44,674 nucleotides of DNA from Bacteroides sp. (GTDB lineage: Bacteria; Bacteroidota; Bacteroidia; Bacteroidales; Bacteroidaceae), in the NCBI GenBank assembly GCA_017621035.1, contig JAGATY010000021.1, positions 1-44,674 of the forward strand, given 5' to 3'. The translations under genes and the position numbers were made by a program. Shown one piece after another: positions 27,261 to 34,297 of the stretch. The notes beneath the pieces were generated by a model. The model worked only from the letters and a program-made list of their open reading frames with translations. It had not been told where the DNA came from and did no database searches. Position 1 is the stretch's first letter; each line of letters starts with the position of its first letter.

Positions 27261-28358
27261 ATGGAAGATAATAAAATCAGAATAGGTATAACCCAAGGAG
27301 ATATAAATGGGGTGGGCTATGAAGTCATCTTGAAGACTTTCGCCGACCCTCTGATGCTGGAACTTTGTACTCCCATTGTGTATGGCTCTCCAAAGGTTGC
27401 AGCCTATCATCGCAAAGCTTTTGATTTACCAACCAATTTCAGTATCATCAACTCGGCCTCGGAGGCAGGAGATAATAAACTCTATATTGTGAATTGTGCC
27501 GATGATGAGATAAAAGTTGAGTTCTCAAAGGCAACAGAAGAGGCCGGTAAAGCAGCATTCTGTGCATTAGAGAAAGCGGTGGAGGAGTATAAAGAGGGAC
27601 TGATTGACGTAATCGTTACAGCTCCAATTAACAAGCATACCATTCAATCAGAGGAGTTTGCCTTCCCCGGTCATACAGAATATATTGAGCAGAAGTTGGG
27701 CGATGGCGAGAAAGCTTTGATGATACTGATGCGCAATGATTTGCGGGTTGCTTTGGTGACAGGACATCTGCCGGTTAACAAAGTATCTTCTGCCATTACC
27801 AAAGAGGCTATCCAAGAGAAGTTGGCTATCTTCAACCGTTCTCTGAAGTTAGATTTCGGTATTGCTGCACCCCGTATTGCCGTATTGGCTTTGAATCCCC
27901 ATGCCGGTGATGAAGGCTTGTTGGGAGATGAAGAACAGAACATCATCATTCCCGCAATGAAAGAGATGATAGACAAGGGCATTATCTGTTATGGCCCTTA
28001 TCCTGCCGATGGTTTCATGGGTTCCAATAATTATACCCATTTTGATGGTATCTTGGCTATGTACCACGACCAGGGACTAGCACCGTTTAAGGCGTTGGCT
28101 ATGGACGAAGGTGTCAACTTTACGGCCGGTTTGCCCGTGGTACGTACCTCTCCGGCGCATGGAACAGCTTATGATATAGCCGGAAAGGGTATTGCTTCAG
28201 AAGACTCTTTCCGCCAGGCTGTCTATGTAGCGATAGATGTTTATCGGAACAGACAATCGGAACAGATGCTGCATGCCAATCCCTTGCGTAGACAGTATTA
28301 CGAGAAACGTGACGACAGCGATAAACTTAAACTGGATAGTGTAGAAGAGGAGCTGTAG
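27261..28358 (+). CDS. pdxA: 4-hydroxythreonine-4-phosphate dehydrogenase
   Basis: NAD-dependent oxidation of 4-phosphohydroxy-threonine in pyridoxal phosphate synthesis. 365 residues from MEDNKIRIGITQGDINGVGYEV (the open frame to 27216 overlaps the DUF4837 gene and is rejected). Family motifs: GDINGVG at the N-terminus; TAPINKHTIQ; FPGHTEYIEQ with a metal-binding His; YHDQGLAPFKAL with the second metal region; and RTSPAHGTAYDIAGKG. Length is slightly above the usual 330 because of a C-terminal extension (about 25 charged residues). One base separates it from the sigma-54 activator. Confidence 0.94.
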   Translation: MEDNKIRIGITQGDINGVGYEVILKTFADPLMLELCTPIVYGSPKVAAYHRKAFDLPTNFSIINSASEAGDNKLYIVNCADDEIKVEFSKATEEAGKAAFCALEKAVEEYKEGLIDVIVTAPINKHTIQSEEFAFPGHTEYIEQKLGDGEKALMILMRNDLRVALVTGHLPVNKVSSAITKEAIQEKLAIFNRSLKLDFGIAAPRIAVLALNPHAGDEGLLGDEEQNIIIPAMKEMIDKGIICYGPYPADGFMGSNNYTHFDGILAMYHDQGLAPFKALAMDEGVNFTAGLPVVRTSPAHGTAYDIAGKGIASEDSFRQAVYVAIDVYRNRQSEQMLHANPLRRQYYEKRDDSDKLKLDSVEEEL

Positions 28359-28359
28359 A

Positions 28360-29610
28360 ATGACAAAGGCGGAAGTACAACAAGTAAAGCTTCGTTTTGG
28401 TATTATAGGAAATAATGAGGCGCTCTTGCGTGGCATAGATATAGCCATGCAGGTGGCGCCTACTGATTTATCTGTACTGATTACCGGAGAAAGCGGTGTC
28501 GGTAAAGAGAGTTTCCCGCAAATCATCCACCAGTACAGTCGGCGCAAGCATGGGCAGTATATAGCGGTGAACTGTGGTGCTATTCCGGAAGGAACCATCG
28601 ACTCAGAATTGTTTGGTCACGAGAAGGGAGCCTTTACCGGTGCAATCGGTGAACGTAAGGGCTACTTTGGTGAAGCAGATGGTGGTACCATTTTTTTGGA
28701 TGAAGTTGGTGAACTTCCTTTGTCTACCCAGGCTCGCTTATTGCGTGTGCTCGAGTCCGGTGAGTTTATCAAGGTAGGTTCTTCCAAAGTAGAAAAGACC
28801 GACGTCCGGATTGTGGCAGCCACCAATGTTAATCTGCTTCAAGCCATTGCCGACGGTCGTTTCCGAGAAGATCTTTACTACCGCCTGAATACGGTGCCGA
28901 TTCAGATTCCCCCTCTGCGTGAGCGTGGAGAAGATGTAGTCCTGTTGTTCCGCAAATTTGCTTCAGACTTTGCCGAGAAATATCGTATGCCTGCCATCCA
29001 GCTGACTGAGGAGGCCAAACAACTACTGATGGCTTACCCTTGGCCGGGCAATGTGCGTCAGCTTAAAAACATCACCGAACAGGTATCTATTATTGAGACC
29101 AATCGGGAAATTACCCCCTCCATCTTGAAGATTTACTTGCCCGAACAGGTTAACAGACAGCATCTGCCTGCACTGTTTGGCGTGAAAGAGGGGAAGAGTT
29201 TTGAAAGCGAGCGGGAAATTCTTTATCAGGTGTTGTTTGATATGCGTAAAGATGTTACAGAACTGAAGAAACTGGTACACGACATCATGAGCGAGAGGGG
29301 AACAACTGCTGCCCAGGTGGTAACCACTCCCTATTATACAACACCCTCTCCTGCTATCGTCACTTCACCGGTCTCTCCCGATGTGCCTACCATCATCCAT
29401 CCCTCCATTAAACCGGCTGCTCCGATGGACGATGACATTCAAGACACAGAAGAGTATGTGGAAGAAACTTTGTCGTTGGATGAGGTAGAGAAAGAGATGA
29501 TTCGCAAGGCTTTGGACAAACACCACGGCAAGCGTAAGGCAGCCGCACAAGATTTAAATATTTCAGAAAGAACATTATACCGAAAAATAAAAGAATATGG
29601 TTTGGATTAA
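28360..29610 (+). CDS. Sigma-54-dependent transcriptional activator without sensor domain
   Basis: 416 residues. The AAA+ domain starts almost at the N-terminus: Walker A GESGVGKE (43-50), sigma-54-contacting GAFTGA (90-95), Walker B TIFLDEVGE (110-118), and RLNTVPIQIPPLRERGED. A linker rich in Thr and Pro (about 310-360) leads to a Fis-type HTH at the C-terminus (AAAQDLNISERTLYRKIKEYGLD). There is no receiver, GAF or PAS domain, so activity must be set by abundance, by a partner or by the linker region. The last 14 bp overlap lptE. Its place inside an envelope operon suggests it acts on envelope genes, but no -24/-12 site was found nearby. Confidence 0.92.
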   Translation: MTKAEVQQVKLRFGIIGNNEALLRGIDIAMQVAPTDLSVLITGESGVGKESFPQIIHQYSRRKHGQYIAVNCGAIPEGTIDSELFGHEKGAFTGAIGERKGYFGEADGGTIFLDEVGELPLSTQARLLRVLESGEFIKVGSSKVEKTDVRIVAATNVNLLQAIADGRFREDLYYRLNTVPIQIPPLRERGEDVVLLFRKFASDFAEKYRMPAIQLTEEAKQLLMAYPWPGNVRQLKNITEQVSIIETNREITPSILKIYLPEQVNRQHLPALFGVKEGKSFESEREILYQVLFDMRKDVTELKKLVHDIMSERGTTAAQVVTTPYYTTPSPAIVTSPVSPDVPTIIHPSIKPAAPMDDDIQDTEEYVEETLSLDEVEKEMIRKALDKHHGKRKAAAQDLNISERTLYRKIKEYGLD

Positions 29611-30121
29611 GAAAGTTGTCTGCCTACTGTTACTGATGGCTGCTTTGGCTCTGCTGCAAGGTTGTAAAATCTCTATGGGGTTGGCTCCAATCACTTCCAT
29701 TGATTATACAAAGGTGAAAACCATCTCTATTGCCGATTTCCAGAACCGAGCAGAGTATGTCTATGCTCCCTTGGCAACCGAGTTCAACCAGAAACTGAAG
29801 GATATGTTTATTCAGCAGACCCGCTTGTCGCTGGTCAACTCCGGGGGTGACTTGGAGATTGACGGTGAGATTACCGGCTACAACCAATACAACGAGGCGG
29901 TAGATGCCAGCGGTTACTCATCCAAAGTGAAGCTGACACTCACGGTAAAGGTGCGCTATGTAAACAATACCAATCACGAAGAAGATTTCGACCAGCAATT
30001 CTCTGCCTTCCAGACCTATGACTCTTCTCAACTACTGACAGATGTTCAGGACCAGCTGATTACGCTGATGGTTAAGGATATTGCCGAACAAATCTATAAC
30101 GCAACGGTGGCAAACTGGTAA
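29597..30121 (+). CDS. lptE: LPS-assembly lipoprotein LptE
   Basis: Plugs the LptD barrel in the outer membrane so that LPS reaches the cell surface. 174 residues with lipobox LLQGC (Cys23). Bacteroidetes LptE signatures: KISMGLAPITSIDYTKVKTISIADFQNRAEYVYAPLATEFNQKLKDMFIQQTRLSLV, then GDLEIDGEITGYNQYNEAVD and FDQQFSAFQTYDSSQLL. Length is typical. It overlaps the sigma-54 activator by 14 bp, and the TPR-like gene follows after 3 bp, so it is translated within one polycistronic message. Confidence 0.9.
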   Translation: MVWIKKVVCLLLLMAALALLQGCKISMGLAPITSIDYTKVKTISIADFQNRAEYVYAPLATEFNQKLKDMFIQQTRLSLVNSGGDLEIDGEITGYNQYNEAVDASGYSSKVKLTLTVKVRYVNNTNHEEDFDQQFSAFQTYDSSQLLTDVQDQLITLMVKDIAEQIYNATVANW

Positions 30122-30124
30122 GCT

Positions 30125-30940
30125 ATGAACCCTTCTTCATTACAACAGTGGATTCAGCATCCCGAGCTTCTGAATCGGGAAACCTTGTACGAGTTGCGTA
30201 CCTTGGTGGCACGTTACCCCTATTTCCAGTCTCTTCGCCTGCTTTATCTGAAGAATCTCTACCTGCTACATGACGCAGATTTCGGGGCAGAATTGCGAAA
30301 CTCAGTACTTTATGTCTCCGACAGACGTATGCTTTTTTACCTGATTGAGGGAGGAAAGTATGTCTTGGAGGCTAAGAAAACAACCCTTTCTAACATAGCC
30401 AATGCTGCACAAGAGCCGGATGTCGACCGTACTCTCTCCCTGATTGACGCTTTTCTCTCTACTGTTCCCGAGGAGCAGACCTCTCCCCACATGCCTTTGG
30501 ACTACAGCATGGATTACACTGCCTACCTGATGAGTGAGGAGTACCGGACGGAAACAGCCTCCTCTGATACCTCCTCTACCGAGACAGATGTGCCCAAACT
30601 GAGAGGGCAGGAGCTGATTGACGGCTTCATTGAACGGGCAGAAACAGCAGAAGTGGGTGAATCGCAGGCAGAAGAAACTGTCAAGATTGAAGAAAATACT
30701 TTGGAAGAAGAGGAAGAGGAACCTGCAGAAGCAAGCCCAGCTTCTGAACCGACAGGAGAAGACTTGGATAATACCTATTTCACAGAAACATTGGCTAAAA
30801 TCTATGTCAAACAGCAACGATATGAGAAAGCGCTTGAAATTATCAAGAAATTAAGTTTGAATTATCCAAAAAAAAATGCTTACTTTGCAGACCAAATAAG
30901 ATTCTTAGAGAAATTGATTATTAACGCTAAAGCAAAATAA
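30125..30940 (+). CDS. Conserved hypothetical protein with C-terminal TPR-like helices
   Basis: 271 residues, no signal peptide. The N-terminal third (LQQWIQHPELLNRETLYELRTLVARYPYFQSLRLLYLKNLYLL) is helical and conserved in Bacteroidetes as far as I recall. The middle (about 140-225) is low-complexity, rich in Glu, Thr and Ser. The C-terminus (about 228-265) resembles a TPR: FTETLAKIYVKQQRYEKALEIIKKLSLNYP. A run of nine A lies in frame at 30868-30876, a possible slippage point. Function unknown; it always reads as part of the lptE-secG unit here (3 bp and 6 bp gaps). Confidence 0.8.
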   Translation: MNPSSLQQWIQHPELLNRETLYELRTLVARYPYFQSLRLLYLKNLYLLHDADFGAELRNSVLYVSDRRMLFYLIEGGKYVLEAKKTTLSNIANAAQEPDVDRTLSLIDAFLSTVPEEQTSPHMPLDYSMDYTAYLMSEEYRTETASSDTSSTETDVPKLRGQELIDGFIERAETAEVGESQAEETVKIEENTLEEEEEEPAEASPASEPTGEDLDNTYFTETLAKIYVKQQRYEKALEIIKKLSLNYPKKNAYFADQIRFLEKLIINAKAK

Positions 30941-30946
30941 CGAAAA

Positions 30947-31306
30947 ATGTACTTATTATTGATTATTTTAATGTTGATTGCATCGGTATTGATGTGCTTC
31001 ATTGTACTGATTCAAAACTCTAAAGGTGGCGGTTTGGCTTCAGGTTTCGCTTCATCAAATCAGATTATGGGTGTACGCAAAACAACAGACTTCTTGGAGA
31101 AGGCTACTTGGTCATTGGCTGCTGCTATGGTAGTATTCAGCGTGGTTGCTGCTTACACTTTGCCTACTACAGTAGAAAAAGAAGGTAACATCATTCTCGA
31201 ACAGGCACAGAAGGAAGAGGCAACCAATCCTTATAACATGCCGCTCGGTACATCGGCTCCGCAGGCTGAAACTCCTGCTGCCCCCGCTGCTCCGCAGGCT
31301 GAATAA
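30947..31306 (+). CDS. secG: Preprotein translocase subunit SecG
   Basis: Small membrane subunit that assists SecYEG. 119 residues: helix 1 (MYLLLIILMLIASVLMCFIVLIQNSKGGGLASGF) with the classic QNSKGGGL motif, then helix 2 (ATWSLAAAMVVFSVVAAYTL, about 50-69). The tail after 75 is acidic and ends with repeated APQAE and PAAPAAPQAE units, longer than in E. coli SecG (110). It is last in the tightly packed run from the DUF4837 gene. The next gene is 277 bp away, after a hairpin-rich stretch. Confidence 0.93.
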   Translation: MYLLLIILMLIASVLMCFIVLIQNSKGGGLASGFASSNQIMGVRKTTDFLEKATWSLAAAMVVFSVVAAYTLPTTVEKEGNIILEQAQKEEATNPYNMPLGTSAPQAETPAAPAAPQAE

Positions 31307-31372
31307 TATCGGGAATGCTCCTTGGAGGATAAATATGAAAGGGGAGATAGGCGACGTTACCCCTTTTACAGA

Positions 31373-31440
31373 ACACGGATTATACGGTTGAAACTCGGAC
31401 AAGATGAAAACTTTCCGGGATTTCCCCGTGTAGTCCGTGT
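31373..31440 (+). repeat. Inverted repeat with ACACGGATTATAC / GTGTAGTCCGTGT arms
   Basis: Thirteen bases at 31373-31385 pair with 31428-31440 (two wobble pairs) across a 42-nt loop; TTGGTTTATT follows. It may be the secG-side terminator or a dispersed repeat. Closer to secG, AAAGGGG (31338-31344) and CCCCTTT (31360-31366) form another weak hairpin. Confidence 0.5.
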
Positions 31441-31493
31441 TTGGTTTATTCCCATTCTCTTTCACTTTTGAATTTTCAATCTTATTTTAACCC

Positions 31494-31566
31494 TAGTTTC
31501 GCAGGCGCGATGCCGGCAAGAAACGGAAGCTACTTCTCCCCACACCGGAATGAGCTTGCGAGGCTA
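31494..31566 (+). promoter_or_regulatory. Structured leader upstream of the MFS transporter gene
   Basis: TAGTTTCGCAGGC (31494-31506) pairs along all 13 bases with GCTTGCGAGGCTA (31554-31566), including wobble pairs. Inside, ATGCCGG (31510-31516) pairs with CCGGAAT (31545-31551) with one mismatch, and GGAAG-CTA-CTTCT forms an inner hairpin. The base of the structure is 17 bp before the ATG. I do not recognise a known riboswitch class. Confidence 0.5.
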
Positions 31567-31583
31567 AAACATCTACTATCATA

Positions 31584-33245
31584 ATGGTTTCTACAGACAA
31601 ACTTCAACAGACGTTGCGCGATTCAGCTGCCATGCGTTGGACCGCCTTGTTGCTATTGGCTTCGGCCATGTTCTTCAGTTACATTTTCATGGATATTCTT
31701 TCCCCTATCAAGGACCTGATGCAGTCTACCCGTGGTTGGGACTCTACTGCTTTCGGTACCATGCAGGGTTCGGAAACCTTCCTGAATGTGTTTGTGTTCT
31801 TCCTCATCTTTGCCGGTATCATTCTCGACAAGATGGGTGTACGCTTTACTGCCGTACTCTCGGGTGTGGTAATGCTGATTGGTGCCACCATTAACTGGTA
31901 TGCTGTTACAGAGGGCTTTATGGGCAGCAGCTTGGAAGCCTGGTTTACCAACAACCTCAATTACATTCCCGGTTTCGACGAGCTGGGCATCTCACCCTTC
32001 TATCAAGGCATGCCTGCTTCTGCCAAGTTTGCAGCCGTGGGCTTCATGATTTTTGGTTGTGGCGTTGAGATGGCGGGCATCACCGTCAGCCGTGGTATTG
32101 TGAAGTGGTTCAAAGGACGCGAAATGGCTTTGGCCATGGGCTCTGAAATGGCACTGGCACGTCTGGGTGTAGCCACTTGTATGATATTCTCACCCGTGTT
32201 TGCTAAGTTGGGTGGCGACATTGATGTTTCTCGCTCAGTAGCCTTCGGTGTGATTCTTTTGCTCATTGCTCTGATTATGTTCATTGTTTACTTCTTCATG
32301 GATAAGAAGTTGGATGCACAGACCGGTGAGGCAGAAGAGAAAGATGACCCCTTCAAGATTTCCGACCTGGGCACCATTCTTACCAGCAGCGGCTTCTGGT
32401 TGGTGGCTTTGCTCTGTGTGCTCTACTACTCGGCCATCTTCCCCTTCCAGAAGTATGCCGTAAACATGTTGCAATGTAACCTTACCTTTACCGAAGTATC
32501 TCCCGACTCCTTCTGGGCAACCAATACAGTGACCATCATTCAGTACATCATCATGCTGGTTGTGGCTGCTGCAGCCTTTGCCAGCAACTTCTCTAAGCAG
32601 AAGAGCATGAAGAACGGATTGTTGGTTGTGGCCGTTGCTGCACTGGTTGTCTTCTGCTACATGGGTTACATGCGTCAGAGTGCCGAAACCGTCTTTGCCG
32701 TATTCCCGCTGTTGGCGGTGGGCATCACTCCTATCCTGGGTAACTATGTAGACCACAAGGGTAAGGCAGCTTCTATGCTTATCCTCGGTTCGTTGCTTCT
32801 TATTGCTTGCCACCTGACGTTTGCCTTCGTGCTTCCCCTCTTCAAGGGCAATGCAGTGGGCGGTATCATTGTGGCCTACCTTACTATTCTGGTGTTGGGT
32901 TCCAGTTTCTCTTTGGTACCGGCATCGTTGTGGCCCAGTGTTCCCAAGCTGGTAGATGCTAAGATTATCGGTAGTGCTTACGCCCTCATCTTCTGGATTC
33001 AAAACATCGGTCTCTGGCTCTTCCCCTTGCTCATCGGTAAAGTGCTCGACAAGACCAATCCCGACCTGGTAGCCGGCTTGCAGAACGGAACCATCACTCC
33101 CGAGCAGGCAGCCGTCTCCTACGACTACACGGCACCTCTCGTCATGCTCGCCTCTTTGGGTGTGGCAGCCCTGGTGCTCGGCTTCATCCTGAAAGCAGTA
33201 GACAAGAAGAAAGGTTTGGGACTGGAAGAACCGAATATAAAGTAA
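31584..33245 (+). CDS. MFS transporter
   Basis: 553 residues with about twelve hydrophobic helices. The first (ALLLLASAMFFSYIFMDILSPI) begins near residue 19. The A-motif-like loop after helix 2 reads GIILDKMGVRFTAV, typical of the major facilitator superfamily. A charged central loop (DKKLDAQTGEAEEKDDPFK, about 235-255) separates the two six-helix halves. The overall sequence recalls the MFSD1-like or nitrate/sugar-type MFS groups, but the substrate cannot be assigned. It has its own structured leader and is followed by an inverted repeat that overlaps its stop codon. Codon use is biased towards frequent codons, suggesting decent expression. Confidence 0.88.
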   Translation: MVSTDKLQQTLRDSAAMRWTALLLLASAMFFSYIFMDILSPIKDLMQSTRGWDSTAFGTMQGSETFLNVFVFFLIFAGIILDKMGVRFTAVLSGVVMLIGATINWYAVTEGFMGSSLEAWFTNNLNYIPGFDELGISPFYQGMPASAKFAAVGFMIFGCGVEMAGITVSRGIVKWFKGREMALAMGSEMALARLGVATCMIFSPVFAKLGGDIDVSRSVAFGVILLLIALIMFIVYFFMDKKLDAQTGEAEEKDDPFKISDLGTILTSSGFWLVALLCVLYYSAIFPFQKYAVNMLQCNLTFTEVSPDSFWATNTVTIIQYIIMLVVAAAAFASNFSKQKSMKNGLLVVAVAALVVFCYMGYMRQSAETVFAVFPLLAVGITPILGNYVDHKGKAASMLILGSLLLIACHLTFAFVLPLFKGNAVGGIIVAYLTILVLGSSFSLVPASLWPSVPKLVDAKIIGSAYALIFWIQNIGLWLFPLLIGKVLDKTNPDLVAGLQNGTITPEQAAVSYDYTAPLVMLASLGVAALVLGFILKAVDKKKGLGLEEPNIK

Positions 33246-33354
33246 GTTGACGAGTTAACAAGTTGACGAGTTGACAAGGAGGGTGAAAAGGAAGTGGTAA
33301 ACTTGCCTCCCTTGTCCACTCGTTAACTTGTCTACTCGTCTCCTTGTCAACTAA
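33244..33354. repeat. Inverted repeat built of GTTGACGAG-type units
   Basis: The left arm (33244-33283) consists of reiterated AAGTTGACGAGTT(A/G)ACAAG units. The right arm (33306-33354) is their imperfect inverse (for example ACAAGTTGACGAGTTGACAAG against its complement at 19 of 21). The loop is about 22 nt. It overlaps the MFS stop and ends 5 bp before the PqqD ATG. Confidence 0.7.
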
Positions 33355-33358
33355 AATA

Positions 33359-33709
33359 ATGAAAGTAAACCTCCTACAAGCCATCCCTATACGGGCATCG
33401 CATGTGCAGACCGCTTACGAGGCGGACTGTGCCGTGCTTCTCTATCCCCGCTTCAAACGGGCCTGGATGCAACGCTTCCTCCTCCCCAAAGGCATGTCTC
33501 CTTACATACGTGTTCGCCTGGAACAACACGGCACGGCAGTTTGGAACCTGATAGACGGTCGTCGCACCGTAGCAGACATCATCAACCTGTTTACCGCCCA
33601 GACCGCTGAAGCAGACTACCCCTCCCGCATCGCCACCTACCTGATGCAGTTACAGAAAGATGGCTTCATCCGTCTTTTAGGAAGTGATATTTCTAAGCTT
33701 GAGGGCTAA
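33359..33709 (+). CDS. PqqD-like (RiPP recognition element fold) protein
   Basis: 116 residues, cytoplasmic. The core fits PqqD: RFKRAWMQRFLLPKG, then YIRVRLEQHGTAVWNLIDGRRTVADIINLF and DYPSRIATYLMQLQKDGFIRLL. PqqD domains bind the leader peptide of ribosomally made, modified peptides and present it to a radical-SAM or other enzyme. No precursor peptide, radical-SAM maturase or exporter specific to such a pathway is visible nearby, so here it may have another, still unknown role. The ATG at 33359 is preferred to a TTG at 33344 within the repeat. It is bordered by repeats on both sides. Confidence 0.82.
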   Translation: MKVNLLQAIPIRASHVQTAYEADCAVLLYPRFKRAWMQRFLLPKGMSPYIRVRLEQHGTAVWNLIDGRRTVADIINLFTAQTAEADYPSRIATYLMQLQKDGFIRLLGSDISKLEG

Positions 33710-33794
33710 CGCGAAGTGAGCGTTGCTTGTGGCGACGGAGCCTTTCAACTCCCCGAGGGCGCTTAGGCAGTGCAAGGGCATAAAGGAATGGTAA

Positions 33795-33992
33795 CTGAAG
33801 TCCCCCTCATAGAGGGGGTGGCACGCAGTGACGGGGGAGGTGTACCGGCACAAAGTAAAGTAAACTTTCTTAAGAGTTCAACTTTATTTGCTTATGCTCA
33901 TCAGCTTCGCAGTCAACTATCATCTTTCATCTTTTAACTACTTCAACCTCCCCCGTCACGTTGTGCCACCCCCTCGTAGAGGGGGACTTCAG
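33795..33992. repeat. 47-bp inverted repeat flanking 104 bp
   Basis: 33795-33841 and the reverse complement of 33946-33992 agree at 41 of 47 positions. Each arm also contains its own small hairpin, CCCCCTC...GAGGGGG, and the shared motifs GGTGGCAC and GTGACGGGGGAGGT. No ORF lies between the arms. Confidence 0.85.
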
Positions 33993-34033
33993 CAACTTCT
34001 GTTTACACTTACTATCCCTCCCTTCCCACATCG

Positions 34034-34077
34034 TAAATCGTCAAGTCATAAACTATAAATCATCAAGTTATAATCCA
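34034..34077. repeat. Two 22-nt tandem copies (TAAATCRTCAAGTYATAA)
   Basis: 34034-34055 and 34056-34077 agree at about 17 of 22 positions; A/T-rich. Confidence 0.55.
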
Positions 34078-34108
34078 AAGAACATAAAAACTTGTTTCTC
34101 CCTTGTAC

Positions 34109-34174
34109 AAGATGCCGACTTGTGTTGCATAAGATGCCATCTTGTGCAGCATAAGATGGCATCTTGTGCAACGT
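34109..34174. repeat. Three 22-nt tandem copies (AAGATGCCATCTTGTG core)
   Basis: Copies at 34109-34130, 34131-34152 and 34153-34174. AAGATG(C/G)CATCTT is itself nearly palindromic, so copies two and three can form hairpins or pair with each other. Confidence 0.75.
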
Positions 34175-34297
34175 TACTTCCTTTCTCCCGCTTCTGCTCT
34201 ACTAATGAAGAGTTCTTCCGGATACGTGGTGAGACAATGCCGTATCTTTTCAGCGTCTCCGTCAAGATTCGGGTAGGAAGTGTCGGGCAGCAGGCTT

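Larger units (their letters stand above)
33710..34297. other. Repeat-rich non-coding gap of 588 bp
   Basis: No credible gene. Holds a 47-bp inverted repeat (33795-33992), a two-copy 22-nt repeat (34034-34077) and a three-copy 22-nt repeat (34109-34174). It separates the plus-strand core genes from the minus-strand accessory cluster. The short frames that cross it follow the repeats and overlap the neighbouring gene, so I do not call them. Confidence 0.7.

Noticed and set aside
30868-30876. Run of nine A as a programmed frameshift site
   Set aside because: The gene continues in frame to a sensible TPR-like C-terminus, so no frameshift is needed.
34109-34174. CRISPR-like array
   Set aside because: Three 22-nt copies are directly adjacent with no spacers, and no cas gene is present.
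34068-34265. A 65-codon minus-strand frame over the same repeats
   Set aside because: The reading is generated by the repeat units; it contains no plausible domain.
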